Assembly: GCF_014284195.1 (NCBI RefSeq)
Contig: NZ_JACOGC010000003.1
Coordinates: 404,301-468,300 of the forward strand
Direction of reading: 5' to 3'
DNA from: Cognatundibacterium griseum
Lineage (GTDB): Bacteria > Pseudomonadota > Gammaproteobacteria > Burkholderiales > Burkholderiaceae_D
Length of the DNA stretch: 64,000 bases
Positions 41,913-51,034 of the stretch are shown one piece after another; the first letter of the stretch is position 1, and each line of letters starts with the position of its first letter. The notes beneath the pieces are model-generated. The model was given only the letters and a program-made list of their open reading frames with translations. It was not told where the DNA came from and did not search any database. Both the position numbers and the translations under genes were made by a program.

Positions 41913-43520
41913 ATGAACTACCTGACCGATCTCAAGATTCGCACCCGCCTGATGCTGGGCTTTGGCCTCGTATTGCTGTTTGCAACAGTCTTATTGATTC
42001 TCGGCTTATATAAAATGAGCCAGCTGCAAGGTTCGACCGATTATATTTTTCAGAATAAGGTCGCCAGTCTGGACGCCGCCACCGAGATGCGCGAACAGGG
42101 CCGCGCGTTGGCACTGGTGTTGAGAAAAATGAGCTCTCCGCGTGATCTGGCTGAAGCCGAGCTGGAATCAAAACATTTGGCGACCACGCTGGCAATGTAT
42201 GACAAGTCTGAAACGCTGGCAAAAAAACTCATCGATGATGCGGCGGGGCAGAAAACGCTGAAGCAGGCGCTGGATCAGAAAACGGCCATCTTGACGATCT
42301 CTAAAAAAATCCGTGATTTTGTCGCCGAAGGCAATTATTTCGACGCCTCCGCCATGCTGCAAACGGAATTTGTCGCACCGCATGAAAAATGGATGAATGA
42401 ATTATCCGAACTGGCAAAGCAGCAGCATGAAGCGATGCAGATTACTTACGATGCGTCCAACAGCAATTACAAAAAATCCCTGACCAGCATGCTGATCATC
42501 GGTTTGCTGACATTGGCACTGGGTGGTGTCGCTGCCTTCCTGATTGCCCGCAGCATTATCGGTCCGATTAAGAACGCAGCCGAATTTGCCGACCGTATCG
42601 CCAACAGCGACCTCAGCACCAGCATGGATGCGGAGGGGCGGGATGAACTGGCAGATTTGTTGCGCTCGCTGTTGCAGATGCAAAATAATCTGCTGGCAAC
42701 CGTGACCCAGATCAAGCAGGGAACTGAAACCATTACCGTCGCTTCCCAGGAAATTGCGCATGGCAATGCTGACCTGTCGAGCCGTACTGAATCACAGGCC
42801 GGTTCGCTGGAAGAAACTGCCAGCTCGATGGAAGAGCTGACCAGCACCGTCAAGCAAAACGCCGATAATGCGCGCCAGGCGAATCAGCTGGTGGTGTCTG
42901 CCACGCAGGTTGCGGTGCGGGGCGGCAATGTAGTGAAAGAAGTCGTTGCCACCATGGGGTCGATTAAAGACAGCTCCAAGAAAATTGTCGACATCATCAG
43001 TGTGATCGACGGTATTGCCTTCCAGACCAATATTCTGGCGCTGAATGCTGCAGTGGAAGCCGCGCGCGCCGGGGAACAGGGACGCGGCTTTGCCGTGGTC
43101 GCCTCCGAAGTCCGCAATCTGGCGCAACGCAGCGCCACGGCGGCCAAAGAGATCAAGCTGCTGATCGACGACTCGGTCAGCAAGGTCGATCAGGGCGGCG
43201 TGCTGGTCGACAATGCGGGTAAAACCATGGATGAGATCGTCAAAAGCGTGCAGCATGTGGCGGACATCATGAGCGAGATCACGGCCGCCAGCATGGAGCA
43301 GAGTTCCGGTATTGAGCAGGTGAATCTGGCAATTACCCAGATGGATGAAATGACCCAGCAAAATGCGGCGCTGGTGGAGCAGGCCGCTGCTGCCGCAGAA
43401 AGCATGGAAGAGCAGGCGCTGGCCTTAACGCAGGCCGTCAGTATCTTCACGCTGCCCGCAACACACCGCAGTACGCTGCATCCGGCAAGCCAGCAAACCT
43501 TGCGACTGAACGGACAGTAA
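41913..43520 (+). CDS. Methyl-accepting chemotaxis protein
   Basis: A 535-residue transmembrane chemoreceptor. TM1 is at about 11-31 and TM2 at about 188-212, enclosing a four-helix-bundle ligand domain with [25 protein letters not shown] domain (about 213-265) connects to the signalling domain, whose conserved hairpin tip includes [19 protein letters not shown] and [14 protein letters not shown]. The C-terminus (LRLNGQ) lacks the NWETF-type pentapeptide that tethers CheR, so it may be a low-abundance type receptor. The ligand is unknown, and no che genes lie nearby. Confidence 0.94.
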   Translation: MNYLTDLKIRTRLMLGFGLVLLFATVLLILGLYKMSQLQGSTDYIFQNKVASLDAATEMREQGRALALVLRKMSSPRDLAEAELESKHLATTLAMYDKSETLAKKLIDDAAGQKTLKQALDQKTAILTISKKIRDFVAEGNYFDASAMLQTEFVAPHEKWMNELSELAKQQHEAMQITYDASNSNYKKSLTSMLIIGLLTLALGGVAAFLIARSIIGPIKNAAEFADRIANSDLSTSMDAEGRDELADLLRSLLQMQNNLLATVTQIKQGTETITVASQEIAHGNADLSSRTESQAGSLEETASSMEELTSTVKQNADNARQANQLVVSATQVAVRGGNVVKEVVATMGSIKDSSKKIVDIISVIDGIAFQTNILALNAAVEAARAGEQGRGFAVVASEVRNLAQRSATAAKEIKLLIDDSVSKVDQGGVLVDNAGKTMDEIVKSVQHVADIMSEITAASMEQSSGIEQVNLAITQMDEMTQQNAALVEQAAAAAESMEEQALALTQAVSIFTLPATHRSTLHPASQQTLRLNGQ

Positions 43521-43635
43521 ACGGTCTCAGGATGGGTTGGAGATGGCGGAATAATTGATTTATATCACGTTATCAATGGATGAAACGAATACCATCAGTA
43601 CAGGCAGACGTTTTCAATTTTTAACTGGAGCAGAC

Positions 43636-43884
43636 ATGCAAGTAGATCATCATCCTTTAGCACTGGAATTTCCTGAATTCAAAGACAAAATCCATGCCCT
43701 GAAATTGCAGGATGCCCACTTCGCCAAATTATTCGGTGAATATGACGAAGCGGACAAGGCGATCAACCGCGCAGAAAATGGCGTGGAACATCTGGCCGAT
43801 ACCGCGTTGGAAAATCTCAAAAAACTGCGCATCAACCTCAAGGATCAGTTATTCCAGCTGCTGCAAAATACAGCACAGGCTTAA
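43636..43884 (+). CDS. YdcH-like protein, DUF465
   Basis: An 82-residue all-helical protein of the DUF465/YdcH family. HPLALEFPEFKDKIHALKLQDAHFA-type opening and YDEADKAINRAENG (about 36-49), followed by LRINLKDQL, are characteristic. It is probably a short coiled coil. The start at 43636 follows CTGGAG; the frame is open from 43555. The function of the family is not established. Confidence 0.88.
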   Translation: MQVDHHPLALEFPEFKDKIHALKLQDAHFAKLFGEYDEADKAINRAENGVEHLADTALENLKKLRINLKDQLFQLLQNTAQA

Positions 43885-43909
43885 TGTCCATGTCATAACA
43901 TGACTGGCT

Positions 43910-43931
43910 GCGGGGCGGCTCACTGCCCCGC
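43910..43931. other. Stem-loop between YdcH-like gene and DUF3025
   Basis: GCGGGGC (43910-43916) and GCCCCGC (43925-43931) are a perfect 7-bp inverted repeat with an 8-base loop, 26 bases after the YdcH-like gene. There is no T-run. It may end transcription weakly or protect the 3' end. Confidence 0.4.
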
Positions 43932-44134
43932 CCTGCCAGCGATACCACTCAATCCTGCATCAGCAGATTTTCTGCTTCAGATTCTCTTTCGCATCCCACA
44001 CAAAGTCCGGCTGGACAAACACTGTCGTCAAAGCATTGGATGGCTTGAACAGGTCACGCGGCTGACGATGGCGGCGCTTTCTGCGCGATATGTCAGAGAA
44101 CGGACGCAGACTGAGGGCATGGAAGCCGGGCGTG

Positions 44135-44938
44135 TCAGATAGCGCTGCGGCACGGGCGGAATACCTGCTGATCGGCATAAAATGCGCTGTCCTGCTGCGG
44201 CCACCAGCCGGGAATACCCAGCACGGGCAAAGGCGAGTAAGCGGCGGTCGTCAGCGGTGTTTGCTGCAATTGCAGGCTGACGGCGTGGTCGATATAGGTT
44301 TGCTTTTCTGTCGCTGTCAGTGCTGCATACGCAGCAGGAACCCGTAGCAGCCAGGTGTGTGCCGTGATGGCTTTGTAGGGCTGTACCAGCTTCTCCATCA
44401 GCGCATGACCAAAGCTCCACACTTCGGCCATTTGCGCAAACTGCTCCCGCTGTATTAAAAATGCCTGCTGCCAGGCATGGGACTGCAAAGCCTGCACCAG
44501 CGCATCGCCTGCTGCGCTATCCTGCACGACCAGCACGGCGGCATTTTCATCGAAAATCGTGGCGGCATCGCGTGCCGGGCCGCGTGATTTGCCGATGCCA
44601 AGCGCCGCGATCTGCGCCGACTGCAATGCATTGAGCTGGCGCTTAATCCGGGGGAAAGTCAGCCAGACCAGCGCATTAAAAAAATCATGCAGATTTTCCC
44701 GTGTCGGCACCTCGCCACTGATGCTGATATGCGCCTCGTAGGCGACACCTTCGGGCAAGGCTTCCTGCGCAATGAAACGCAGCGGCAGTCCGCGGTGATT
44801 GTGCAGCGCCAGCATGGCCGCCTGCCGGTTCAGCGCGTCGCGCCAGGAATCTGCCACCAGCAAAGGCGCTGCCGCAGCCCGCACCGGTTCAAACCAGGGC
44901 TGCGTCCAGCTGATGTGATCGAAAAACCGCACCGTCAT
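44135..44938 (-). CDS. DUF3025 family protein
   Basis: A 267-residue protein recognised as DUF3025 by its middle region: SGEVPTRENLHDFFNALVWLTFPRIK-type sequence at about 74-99, followed by RDAATIFDENAAVLV. No signal peptide or membrane segment is seen, so it is likely cytoplasmic. The family is common in beta- and gammaproteobacteria and its function is unknown. It starts five bases after the pyrC stop, so the two form an operon, which is the only hint to its role. Confidence 0.85.
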   Translation of the reverse strand: MTVRFFDHISWTQPWFEPVRAAAAPLLVADSWRDALNRQAAMLALHNHRGLPLRFIAQEALPEGVAYEAHISISGEVPTRENLHDFFNALVWLTFPRIKRQLNALQSAQIAALGIGKSRGPARDAATIFDENAAVLVVQDSAAGDALVQALQSHAWQQAFLIQREQFAQMAEVWSFGHALMEKLVQPYKAITAHTWLLRVPAAYAALTATEKQTYIDHAVSLQLQQTPLTTAAYSPLPVLGIPGWWPQQDSAFYADQQVFRPCRSAI

Positions 44939-44943
44939 GCTGC

Positions 44944-45990
44944 TCAGGCTGCCTGCATTTTCCAGTGCAGGGTTTCACCACCATTTAATGGCACGATGGT
45001 GGTGTCGGCAAACGGCAACTCTGCCGGCAAGGTCCAGGCTTCGCGCTTGAGCGTGATCGTGCCGGTGTTACGTGGCAGACGATAAAAATCCGGGCCGTTG
45101 AAGCTGGCAAACGCTTCCAGCTTATCCAGTGCCTGCGCCTGATCGAAGGCTTCGGCATACAGTTCCATCGCATGCAGCGCGGTGTAGCAACCGGCGCAGC
45201 CGCAGGCGTGTTCTTTCAGCCCTTTCGGATGCGGCGCAGAATCGGTGCCGAGGAAGAACCGGGGGCTGCCGGAAGTGGCTGCCTTTAACAGCGCCTGACG
45301 GTGTGTTTCCCGCTTCAGGACGGGCAGGCAATAGTAATGCGGACGAATACCGCCTTTGAAAATCTCATTGCGGTTATACAGCAGATGATGCGCGGTGATG
45401 GTCGCCGCCACCGGACCGGATGCTTCGGCCACATACGCAGCGGCTTCGCTGGTGGTGATGTGTTCAAACACGACGCGCAGTTCCGGCATATCTTTGCGCA
45501 GCGGCTGCATCACACGCTCGATGAAGACGGCTTCGCGGTCAAACAGGTCAATCGCACCATCCGTCACTTCCCCATGCACCAGAAACGGCAGCCCGACTTC
45601 CTGCATGACTTCAAGCGTCTTGTAGCATTTTTTCAGATCGGTCACGCCGGCATCGGAATTCGTGGTCGCCCCTGCCGGATACAGTTTGACGGCGTGCACA
45701 AAACCACTGTCTTTGGCGCGGCGGATTTCATCCGGCGGCGTATTGTCGGTCAGGTACAGCGTCATCAGTGGTTCAAACTGCATGCCTGCCGGCAAAGCAG
45801 CGAGAATGCGCTGGCGGTAAGCGGCGGCCTGCCCGGTTGTCGTCACGGGCGGCTTCAGGTTAGGCATCACGATCGCACGGGCAAACTGCGCCGCAGTATG
45901 CGGCAGAACGCTGGACAAAGCAGCGCCATCACGCAGATGCAGGTGCCAGTCATCGGGACGGGTGATGGTCAGGGAAGAAATCGGGGACAT
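44944..45990 (-). CDS. pyrC: Dihydroorotase PyrC
   Basis: A 348-residue zinc enzyme that cyclises carbamoyl aspartate to dihydroorotate in pyrimidine synthesis. [14 protein letters not shown] (about 8-21) carries the first metal-binding His pair. The carboxylated-lysine region is [12 protein letters not shown], and FLVHGEV and EHITT hold further ligands. FLGTDSAPH has the catalytic Asp. It follows E. coli PyrC in length and order. The frame is open to 46062, but the start at 45990 matches the family. DUF3025 follows directly. Confidence 0.96.
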   Translation of the reverse strand: MSPISSLTITRPDDWHLHLRDGAALSSVLPHTAAQFARAIVMPNLKPPVTTTGQAAAYRQRILAALPAGMQFEPLMTLYLTDNTPPDEIRRAKDSGFVHAVKLYPAGATTNSDAGVTDLKKCYKTLEVMQEVGLPFLVHGEVTDGAIDLFDREAVFIERVMQPLRKDMPELRVVFEHITTSEAAAYVAEASGPVAATITAHHLLYNRNEIFKGGIRPHYYCLPVLKRETHRQALLKAATSGSPRFFLGTDSAPHPKGLKEHACGCAGCYTALHAMELYAEAFDQAQALDKLEAFASFNGPDFYRLPRNTGTITLKREAWTLPAELPFADTTIVPLNGGETLHWKMQAA

Positions 45991-46065
45991 GCGCATAATC
46001 ACTTTCAGGGTCAAATACCGGATAGGCGACATTTTACCTTTGCCCGTACCGTGCTGAAACAATAA

Positions 46066-46152
46066 AAATATACTCCCCCTGAGTATATTTAACTCCCTTT
46101 TATTTTATATGGACATCAAGGCAGATTTTTAAAATATTCATGGGAGTATCTG
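46066..46152 (+). repeat. Dispersed palindromic intergenic element, copy B
   Basis: It starts with AATATACTCCCCCTGAGTAT, a near-perfect palindrome (46067-46086 and on), carries ATATGGACATCAAGG in the middle, and ends with GGGAGTATCTG. Order and length match copies at 952-1039 (inverted) and 57872-57957. It lies between the pyrC start and the gltL terminator. Confidence 0.75.
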
Positions 46153-46179
46153 ATGCGCAGCAAAATAATCCGGCACAAA

Positions 46180-46217
46180 GCAAAACTGCCCGCCGGTGAA
46201 AACCTGGCAGGCAGTTT
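46180..46217 (-). terminator. Terminator of the glutamate ABC operon
   Basis: AAACTGCC (46183-46190) and GGCAGTTT (46210-46217) pair, with inner GCC/GGC, and are followed on the minus strand by TGCTTTG. It lies 23 bases after the gltL stop. Confidence 0.75.
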
Positions 46218-46239
46218 GCAGTCTGATGTCAGATCAGGA

Positions 46240-46968
46240 TTAATGCGTGATGATCTTGGCGAGGAAATCCCGTGCCCGGTCTGAACGGGCATTGGTGAAG
46301 AACTCATCCTTGGCGCAGTCTTCCACAATCAAGCCCTTGTCCATGAACACGATGCGGTTGGCGACTTTTTTGGCGAATCCCATTTCGTGCGTGACCACCA
46401 TCATGGTCATGCCTTCCTGCGCCAGCCCGACCATGACATCGAGCACCTCGTTAATCATTTCCGGGTCAAGCGCAGACGTCGGCTCGTCGAACAACATCGC
46501 AATCGGGTCCATCGACAAGGCGCGGGCGATGGCGACACGCTGTTGCTGACCGCCGGAAAGTTGTCCGGGGAATTTGTCTTTATGCGCCAGCAGACCAACG
46601 CGGTCCAGATATTTCAGACCGCGCTCGGCCGCCTCTTCTTCGGAACGGCCCAGCACCTTGACCTGGCCCAAAGTCAGATTCTGGCGAATCGACAAATGCG
46701 GAAACAGCTCAAAGTTCTGGAACACCATGCCGATGCGGGCGCGCAGCTTGGACAGATTGGTTTTCGGATCACCGACAGACACCCCCTCCACGGTGATCTC
46801 GCCTTTCTGGAACGGCTCCAGACCATTGACGGTTTTAATCAGGGTGGACTTACCCGAACCCGACGGGCCGCACACCACGACCACTTCACCTTTGGCGACT
46901 TCGGTGGTGCAATCGGTCAGCACCTGAAACTGACCATACCATTTACTGACATTATTAATTTTGATCAT
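46240..46968 (-). CDS. gltL: Glutamate/aspartate ABC transporter ATPase
   Basis: A 242-residue ABC ATPase of the polar amino acid uptake family. Walker A is GPSGSGKST (about 35-43), the signature LSGGQQQRVAIARA (about 137-150), and Walker B AMLFDEPTSALDPE. The Q-loop and H-loop (VVTHEMGFA) are intact. It is the last gene of gltI-gltJ-gltK-gltL and should power glutamate/aspartate import. GGGAG precedes the start. Confidence 0.95.
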   Translation of the reverse strand: MIKINNVSKWYGQFQVLTDCTTEVAKGEVVVVCGPSGSGKSTLIKTVNGLEPFQKGEITVEGVSVGDPKTNLSKLRARIGMVFQNFELFPHLSIRQNLTLGQVKVLGRSEEEAAERGLKYLDRVGLLAHKDKFPGQLSGGQQQRVAIARALSMDPIAMLFDEPTSALDPEMINEVLDVMVGLAQEGMTMMVVTHEMGFAKKVANRIVFMDKGLIVEDCAKDEFFTNARSDRARDFLAKIITH

Positions 46969-47038
46969 ATGAATCTCCCAAATCCTGTAGCAAATATCAG
47001 CGCAGCCGGCGCATCCGTGGCGCCGGTCCCGCGCCTGT

Positions 47039-47731
47039 TTAGCGGATAATCGCGACTTTCTGCTGCAATTTTTTCACCAGGCTGGACAAGCCGAAGCACA
47101 TGATGAAATAAACAATCGCGACAAATGAATACATCTCGACCAGACGGCCATCGCGCTGCGCCACTTTGGATGCCGCGCCGACAAAATCGGTGATCGACAA
47201 GACATAAACCAGCGAAACGTCCTGGAACAAAACAATTGTCTGCGTCAGCAGCACCGGCAGCATGTTGCGGAATGCCTGCGGTAAGACGATATAACCCATG
47301 GTCTGCCAGTAATTCATCCCGATCGCATAACCGGCCCAGATCTGTCCGCGCGGAATCGACTGAATACCCGAACGCATGATCTCGCAGTAATACGCCGCCT
47401 CAAACATGATGAACGTAATCAGCGACGACGACAGTGCGCCAATCTGCATCGGCTCGCTTGCGCCAGTCAGCCAGGCACCGATATAAGGCACCAGAAAATA
47501 AAACCAGAAAATCACCATCACCAGCGGAATCGAACGCATGATATTCACATACGTCGTCGCCACCAGAGAAACCAGCTTGTTGCTGGACAAGCGCATCATC
47601 GCCAGCAGTGTACCGAGAACCGTGCCGCCGATCATCGACAGGAAAGTCAGCTTCAGCGTGAAGGTCATGCCTGTGGTGAACAGGTAAACCCAGGAACGCT
47701 GGATCACATCAAAATCGAAATTCGAAAACAT
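47039..47731 (-). CDS. gltK: Glutamate/aspartate ABC permease (GltK)
   Basis: A 230-residue inner-membrane permease with about five transmembrane segments. The HisM-type coupling motif, EAAYYCEIMRSGIQSIPRGQIWAG, lies near residues 112-135, followed by LPQAFRNMLPVL. Such permeases pair with a second permease subunit to form the channel. It begins two bases after gltJ, and 70 bases separate it from gltL. Confidence 0.93.
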   Translation of the reverse strand: MFSNFDFDVIQRSWVYLFTTGMTFTLKLTFLSMIGGTVLGTLLAMMRLSSNKLVSLVATTYVNIMRSIPLVMVIFWFYFLVPYIGAWLTGASEPMQIGALSSSLITFIMFEAAYYCEIMRSGIQSIPRGQIWAGYAIGMNYWQTMGYIVLPQAFRNMLPVLLTQTIVLFQDVSLVYVLSITDFVGAASKVAQRDGRLVEMYSFVAIVYFIMCFGLSSLVKKLQQKVAIIR

Positions 47732-47733
47732 GA

Positions 47734-48486
47734 TTATTGCCCCCCTGTCTTGGCAGAGCCAGAAGTGATGAAACCAGGAACCGCCAGGAATTTTTCCAGC
47801 AGATTCGCTAGCACAATCGCGATCACCGAGACAGCCAGATAAATCAGTGTCGCTGCGGTGAAGGCTTCAAATACCTGAAAGGAAAATTCCTGCATAGAGC
47901 GCGCGCTGGCGGTCAGCTCCATCAGGCCAATGGTCAGTGCCACCGAACTGTTCTTGATAATCGCCGCCACCTCGTTGGTCAGTGACGGAATAATGATACG
48001 GAACGCCATCGGCAGCAGCACATAGCGGTACGTCTGCGGCAGCGTCAGTCCCAGCGCGGTTCCTGCCATGCGCTGACCGCGCGGCAAAGCATTAATGCCT
48101 GTCGACACCTGCACGGCAACGCGCGCCGAAGTAAAGAAACCGAGGCTTAGCACGGCGGTGATAAACGGTGCGTTTGGCAATGCCTTGAGCCAGTTTCCCA
48201 TGTCCGTCGGCACCAGTTCCGGCATCACGAAATACCACAGAAACATTTGTACCAGCAGCGGAATGTTGCGGAACAGTTCCACATAGCCGTTGGCAAATTT
48301 AACTGCCCATTTATTTGGTGTGGTGCGGATGGTGCCGATCACGGCGCCCAGTACCAGCGCGATGATCCACGCCAGCGCCGCTGTTGCCAGCGTCCACCAC
48401 ATACCGGCAATCAGAGAATCCATGTAGGTGCCTGCGCCATCCGGTGCAGTCTCCCAGAAAATATTCCAATTCCAGTTGTAATTCAT
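47734..48486 (-). CDS. gltJ: Glutamate/aspartate ABC permease (GltJ)
   Basis: A 250-residue permease with several transmembrane segments, starting MNYNWNWNIFWETAPDG, a sequence typical of GltJ. The coupling motif is ARVAVQVSTGINALPRGQRMAG. The frame is open 17 codons further upstream, but the start at 48486 fits the family. It forms the heterodimeric channel with the next gene. Confidence 0.93.
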   Translation of the reverse strand: MNYNWNWNIFWETAPDGAGTYMDSLIAGMWWTLATAALAWIIALVLGAVIGTIRTTPNKWAVKFANGYVELFRNIPLLVQMFLWYFVMPELVPTDMGNWLKALPNAPFITAVLSLGFFTSARVAVQVSTGINALPRGQRMAGTALGLTLPQTYRYVLLPMAFRIIIPSLTNEVAAIIKNSSVALTIGLMELTASARSMQEFSFQVFEAFTAATLIYLAVSVIAIVLANLLEKFLAVPGFITSGSAKTGGQ

Positions 48487-48658
48487 CTTACTTCCCCTCA
48501 AACAAAGTGGATCATCTTGGTTATGCGGAACGCTCACCGGTTGCCGGGATGATGCCCGGTGTGGCTGTTTCGGGATTTATCAGAAAGACAGTGGGAAACC
48601 CGATTCCGGTTATGCCGGAAAGGTTATGCCAGTCATCAGCCTTTTTACCGTTCCAAAT

Positions 48659-48688
48659 TAAAACGGGAGGCGAGTATCACCCCCCGTT
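48659..48688 (-). terminator. Intercistronic stem-loop between gltI and gltJ
   Basis: On the minus strand AACGGGGGG pairs with CCTCCCGTT around a nine-base loop and is followed by TTAATTT. Such a partial terminator could leave the binding-protein mRNA more abundant than that of the membrane genes. Confidence 0.6.
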
Positions 48689-48720
48689 GATGATTTCACT
48701 ACAATCTCAACAAACTACGT

Positions 48721-49668
48721 TTACTTTTTCTTTTTCAGAACCGCTTTCTGCGCTTCCGGAACAACGGCATAAACAGCCGGATCACCGGAGTCAGTTGGCT
48801 TGGCCATCACCGCCTTGAGCTGCTCGGAAGCAGGCCAGTTCAGCGAAATACCTTTTGGCGGAATTGGCTGCATGAACCACTTGTGGTAAATGCGGTTGAT
48901 GTCGCCGGAAGTCAGCACATTGCCAATCGCGGTATCCACCACCTTTTTGAATGCAGTATCGTCTTTGCGCAGCATGATGCCGTATGGCTCGACCGACAGG
49001 GCTTCCTTGCTGATCTCATATTCGCCAGGATTTTTGGAGTTCGCAGCCAGCGATGCCAACAGGATATCGTCCATCACGAACGCCACTGCGCGGCCGGTTT
49101 CGACCATCAGGAATGCTTCTGCATGATCTTTGGCAGGCAGAATGTTCATGCCCAGATTCTGGTCTGCATTCAGTGTGGTCAGCTGCTTCAGATTGGCTGT
49201 ACCGGAAGTGGACACGACAGACTTGCCCTTGAGGTCAGCCAGCGATTTGATGTTGGATGATTTTTTTGCCAGGATACGGTTGGCAGTCACGAAAGTGGTC
49301 GGCGCAAAGGCAACCTGCTTCTGACGTTCTGCGTTATTCGTCGTGGAACCGCACTCCAGATCGATCGTGCCGTTTGCCATCAGGGGAATACGGGTCGCCG
49401 AAGTCACCGGATTGAGCTTCACATTCAGGCTGCTCATGCCCAGCTGACGCTGTACTGCGCTGACGATTTTCATGCACAGATCAATCGAGTAACCCTGATA
49501 GGATTGTTTATCGTCCAGATAAGAGAAGGGAATGGACGAATCGCGCACCCCCAGAGTGATCGTACCGGTTTCCTTGATTTTTTTGAGTGTGCCGGTTTCC
49601 TGCGCCTGCGCTGCGCCTGCGATCAGACCTGCACTCATCATCAATGCCAGAACTTTTAATAATTTCAT
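48721..49668 (-). CDS. gltI: Glutamate/aspartate periplasmic binding protein
   Basis: A 315-residue solute-binding protein with a signal peptide (about 1-22, ending GAAQA). ITLGVRDSSIPFSYLDD and GYSIDLCMKIV start the mature protein. ECGSTTNNAERQKQVAF is the typical GltI ligand-site segment. The C-terminal WFMQPIPPKG is also conserved. It is the first gene of the transporter operon, followed by a partial terminator. Two TACGTA sequences lie about 90 bases before it. Confidence 0.94.
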   Translation of the reverse strand: MKLLKVLALMMSAGLIAGAAQAQETGTLKKIKETGTITLGVRDSSIPFSYLDDKQSYQGYSIDLCMKIVSAVQRQLGMSSLNVKLNPVTSATRIPLMANGTIDLECGSTTNNAERQKQVAFAPTTFVTANRILAKKSSNIKSLADLKGKSVVSTSGTANLKQLTTLNADQNLGMNILPAKDHAEAFLMVETGRAVAFVMDDILLASLAANSKNPGEYEISKEALSVEPYGIMLRKDDTAFKKVVDTAIGNVLTSGDINRIYHKWFMQPIPPKGISLNWPASEQLKAVMAKPTDSGDPAVYAVVPEAQKAVLKKKK

Positions 49669-49757
49669 ACTATCTCCTCAAGTTAATCCAAAAAAGATCA
49701 CACTGCGGAGTGTATCAAAACCCTCAGAGCACTGATCTTTATTTTTCACTTCAGTAA

Positions 49758-49773
49758 TACGTACAAATACGTA
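49758..49773. promoter_or_regulatory. Paired TACGTA sites upstream of gltI
   Basis: TACGTA occurs at 49758-49763 and again at 49768-49773, one DNA helical turn apart. Each is a palindrome. The location suits a regulator site, but none is identified. Confidence 0.3.
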
Positions 49774-49859
49774 AAACGTCGTCTATTTGCAGCAACCGCT
49801 TATTTTTTACTCTTTTCTACCGTTTACCTGCAGCCAGGCTCAGGACTTCAAACTTTACT

Positions 49860-50756
49860 TCAGTCGGCCACTTTATCCGTCGGGAAACGGAGATTATCCC
49901 GCAACAAAAATCCCATCGGCATATTCAGGTTCGCGCCTTTGGGCGGAATCGGTTTTCTGAACCATTTGTCATACAGCCGGGTGATTTCACCGTCATTCAT
50001 CAGGCGTGCCATTTCGCGGTCCAGCAACTCCTTGAAAGCGGGGTCGTCCTTGCGCAGCATGATCGCATAAGGCTCAGTCGATAAAGGGTCGCCGACGATT
50101 GCGTATTTTTCAGGATCTTTGGCGTTGGCCTTAAAGCCGTACAGCAATACGTCATCCATAGGGAAAGCGTCGGCCTGGAATTTTTCAATCATGCCAAACG
50201 ACTCGGCATGGTCGTTGCCCTCCAGCAGCCGCAGATTCAGATTGCGTGCTTTGTCGCGGTCCGCCAGTAATTTGACGGTCGTGGTGCTTTTGGTGGTGAC
50301 GACTTTTTTATCTCTGAGATCGAGCCAGTTCCTGATGCCGGAATCAGTGCGCACAATCATGCGGGTCGTGGCAAAAAAATGCGGAATGGTGAAGCTGACT
50401 TGCTTGCGGCGCTCGGCATTATTGGTGGTGGAGCCGCATTCCATGTCGGCCTTGCCTTCCACAATCGCAGGAATACGGTTACTGGTGGTCACCAGCAGGT
50501 AATTCACTTTGAGCTGAGGCAGCTTGAGTTCTTTTTTGATCGCATCGACCAGTTTCAGACAGATATCGACGGAGTAACCGAGCGGCGTTTTCGACTCGGT
50601 CAGATAAGAGAAGGGAACGGATGCCTCACGGTGTGCAATCGTGATGGTCTGGGTTTCCCGGATATGACTCAGGGTGTCGGCGGCGCATGAAAGCGGAATG
50701 CTCAGGGCGCAGACGCCAAGCAAACCGGTCTTCAACCATCGATTGACTACTTTCAT
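49860..50756 (-). CDS. Second glutamate-type ABC binding protein
   Basis: A 298-residue solute-binding protein clearly related to the neighbouring gltI product. Shared motifs include FSYL, GYSVDICLKLV, ECGSTTNNAERRKQVSF and the C-terminal KWFRKPIPPKGANLN. A signal peptide is present (about 1-26). The start at 50756 (MKVVNRWLK) is chosen over an upstream in-frame Met. It has no permease or ATPase genes of its own, so it probably feeds the adjacent GltJKL complex with a different ligand or affinity. It looks like a tandem duplication of gltI. Confidence 0.92.
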   Translation of the reverse strand: MKVVNRWLKTGLLGVCALSIPLSCAADTLSHIRETQTITIAHREASVPFSYLTESKTPLGYSVDICLKLVDAIKKELKLPQLKVNYLLVTTSNRIPAIVEGKADMECGSTTNNAERRKQVSFTIPHFFATTRMIVRTDSGIRNWLDLRDKKVVTTKSTTTVKLLADRDKARNLNLRLLEGNDHAESFGMIEKFQADAFPMDDVLLYGFKANAKDPEKYAIVGDPLSTEPYAIMLRKDDPAFKELLDREMARLMNDGEITRLYDKWFRKPIPPKGANLNMPMGFLLRDNLRFPTDKVAD

Positions 50757-50916
50757 ACAACCTCCTTTTGACAAGGACGGGATAGTAATAAAAAACAGCA
50801 CTTGAGTCCAAATGAAAAAACGATCTCTTACAAAATTTTATTTGGTTTTAGCCGGACACACCTGACACCAACCAAATATATGAATAACCATGCTCAAAAA
50901 AGCAATAAATTTATCT

Positions 50917-50971
50917 CCCCATGCATCTGACTGCCGTATTCGTTGCAGCTTAGATCATGGGGCATTTTTTT
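50917..50971 (+). terminator. Plus-strand hairpin with T-run and no assigned gene
   Basis: CCCCATG (50917-50923) pairs with CATGGGG (50956-50962), continued by ATCT/AGAT and CTGC/GCAG inside. CATTTTTTT follows (T-run 50965-50971). It has the form of a Rho-independent terminator on the plus strand, but both neighbouring genes are on the minus strand. Confidence 0.5.
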
Positions 50972-50990
50972 GCCAATCCGCACGACGTTT

Positions 50991-51023
50991 CCGGTTCTGC
51001 ACAACAAGCGTGCGCAGAACCGG
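50991..51023. other. Perfect 10-bp hairpin after gdhA
   Basis: CCGGTTCTGC (50991-51000) and GCAGAACCGG (51014-51023) form a perfect stem with a 13-base loop, 11 bases after the gdhA stop. No T-run follows on the minus strand. It may be the 3' end structure of the gdhA mRNA. Confidence 0.5.
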
Positions 51024-51034
51024 GCAGCAAACGT

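Noticed and set aside
43900..44178. Possible small genes between the YdcH-like gene and DUF3025
   Set aside because: Frames on both strands exist, but neither has a ribosome-binding site, signal or familiar motif, and both overlap the end of DUF3025.
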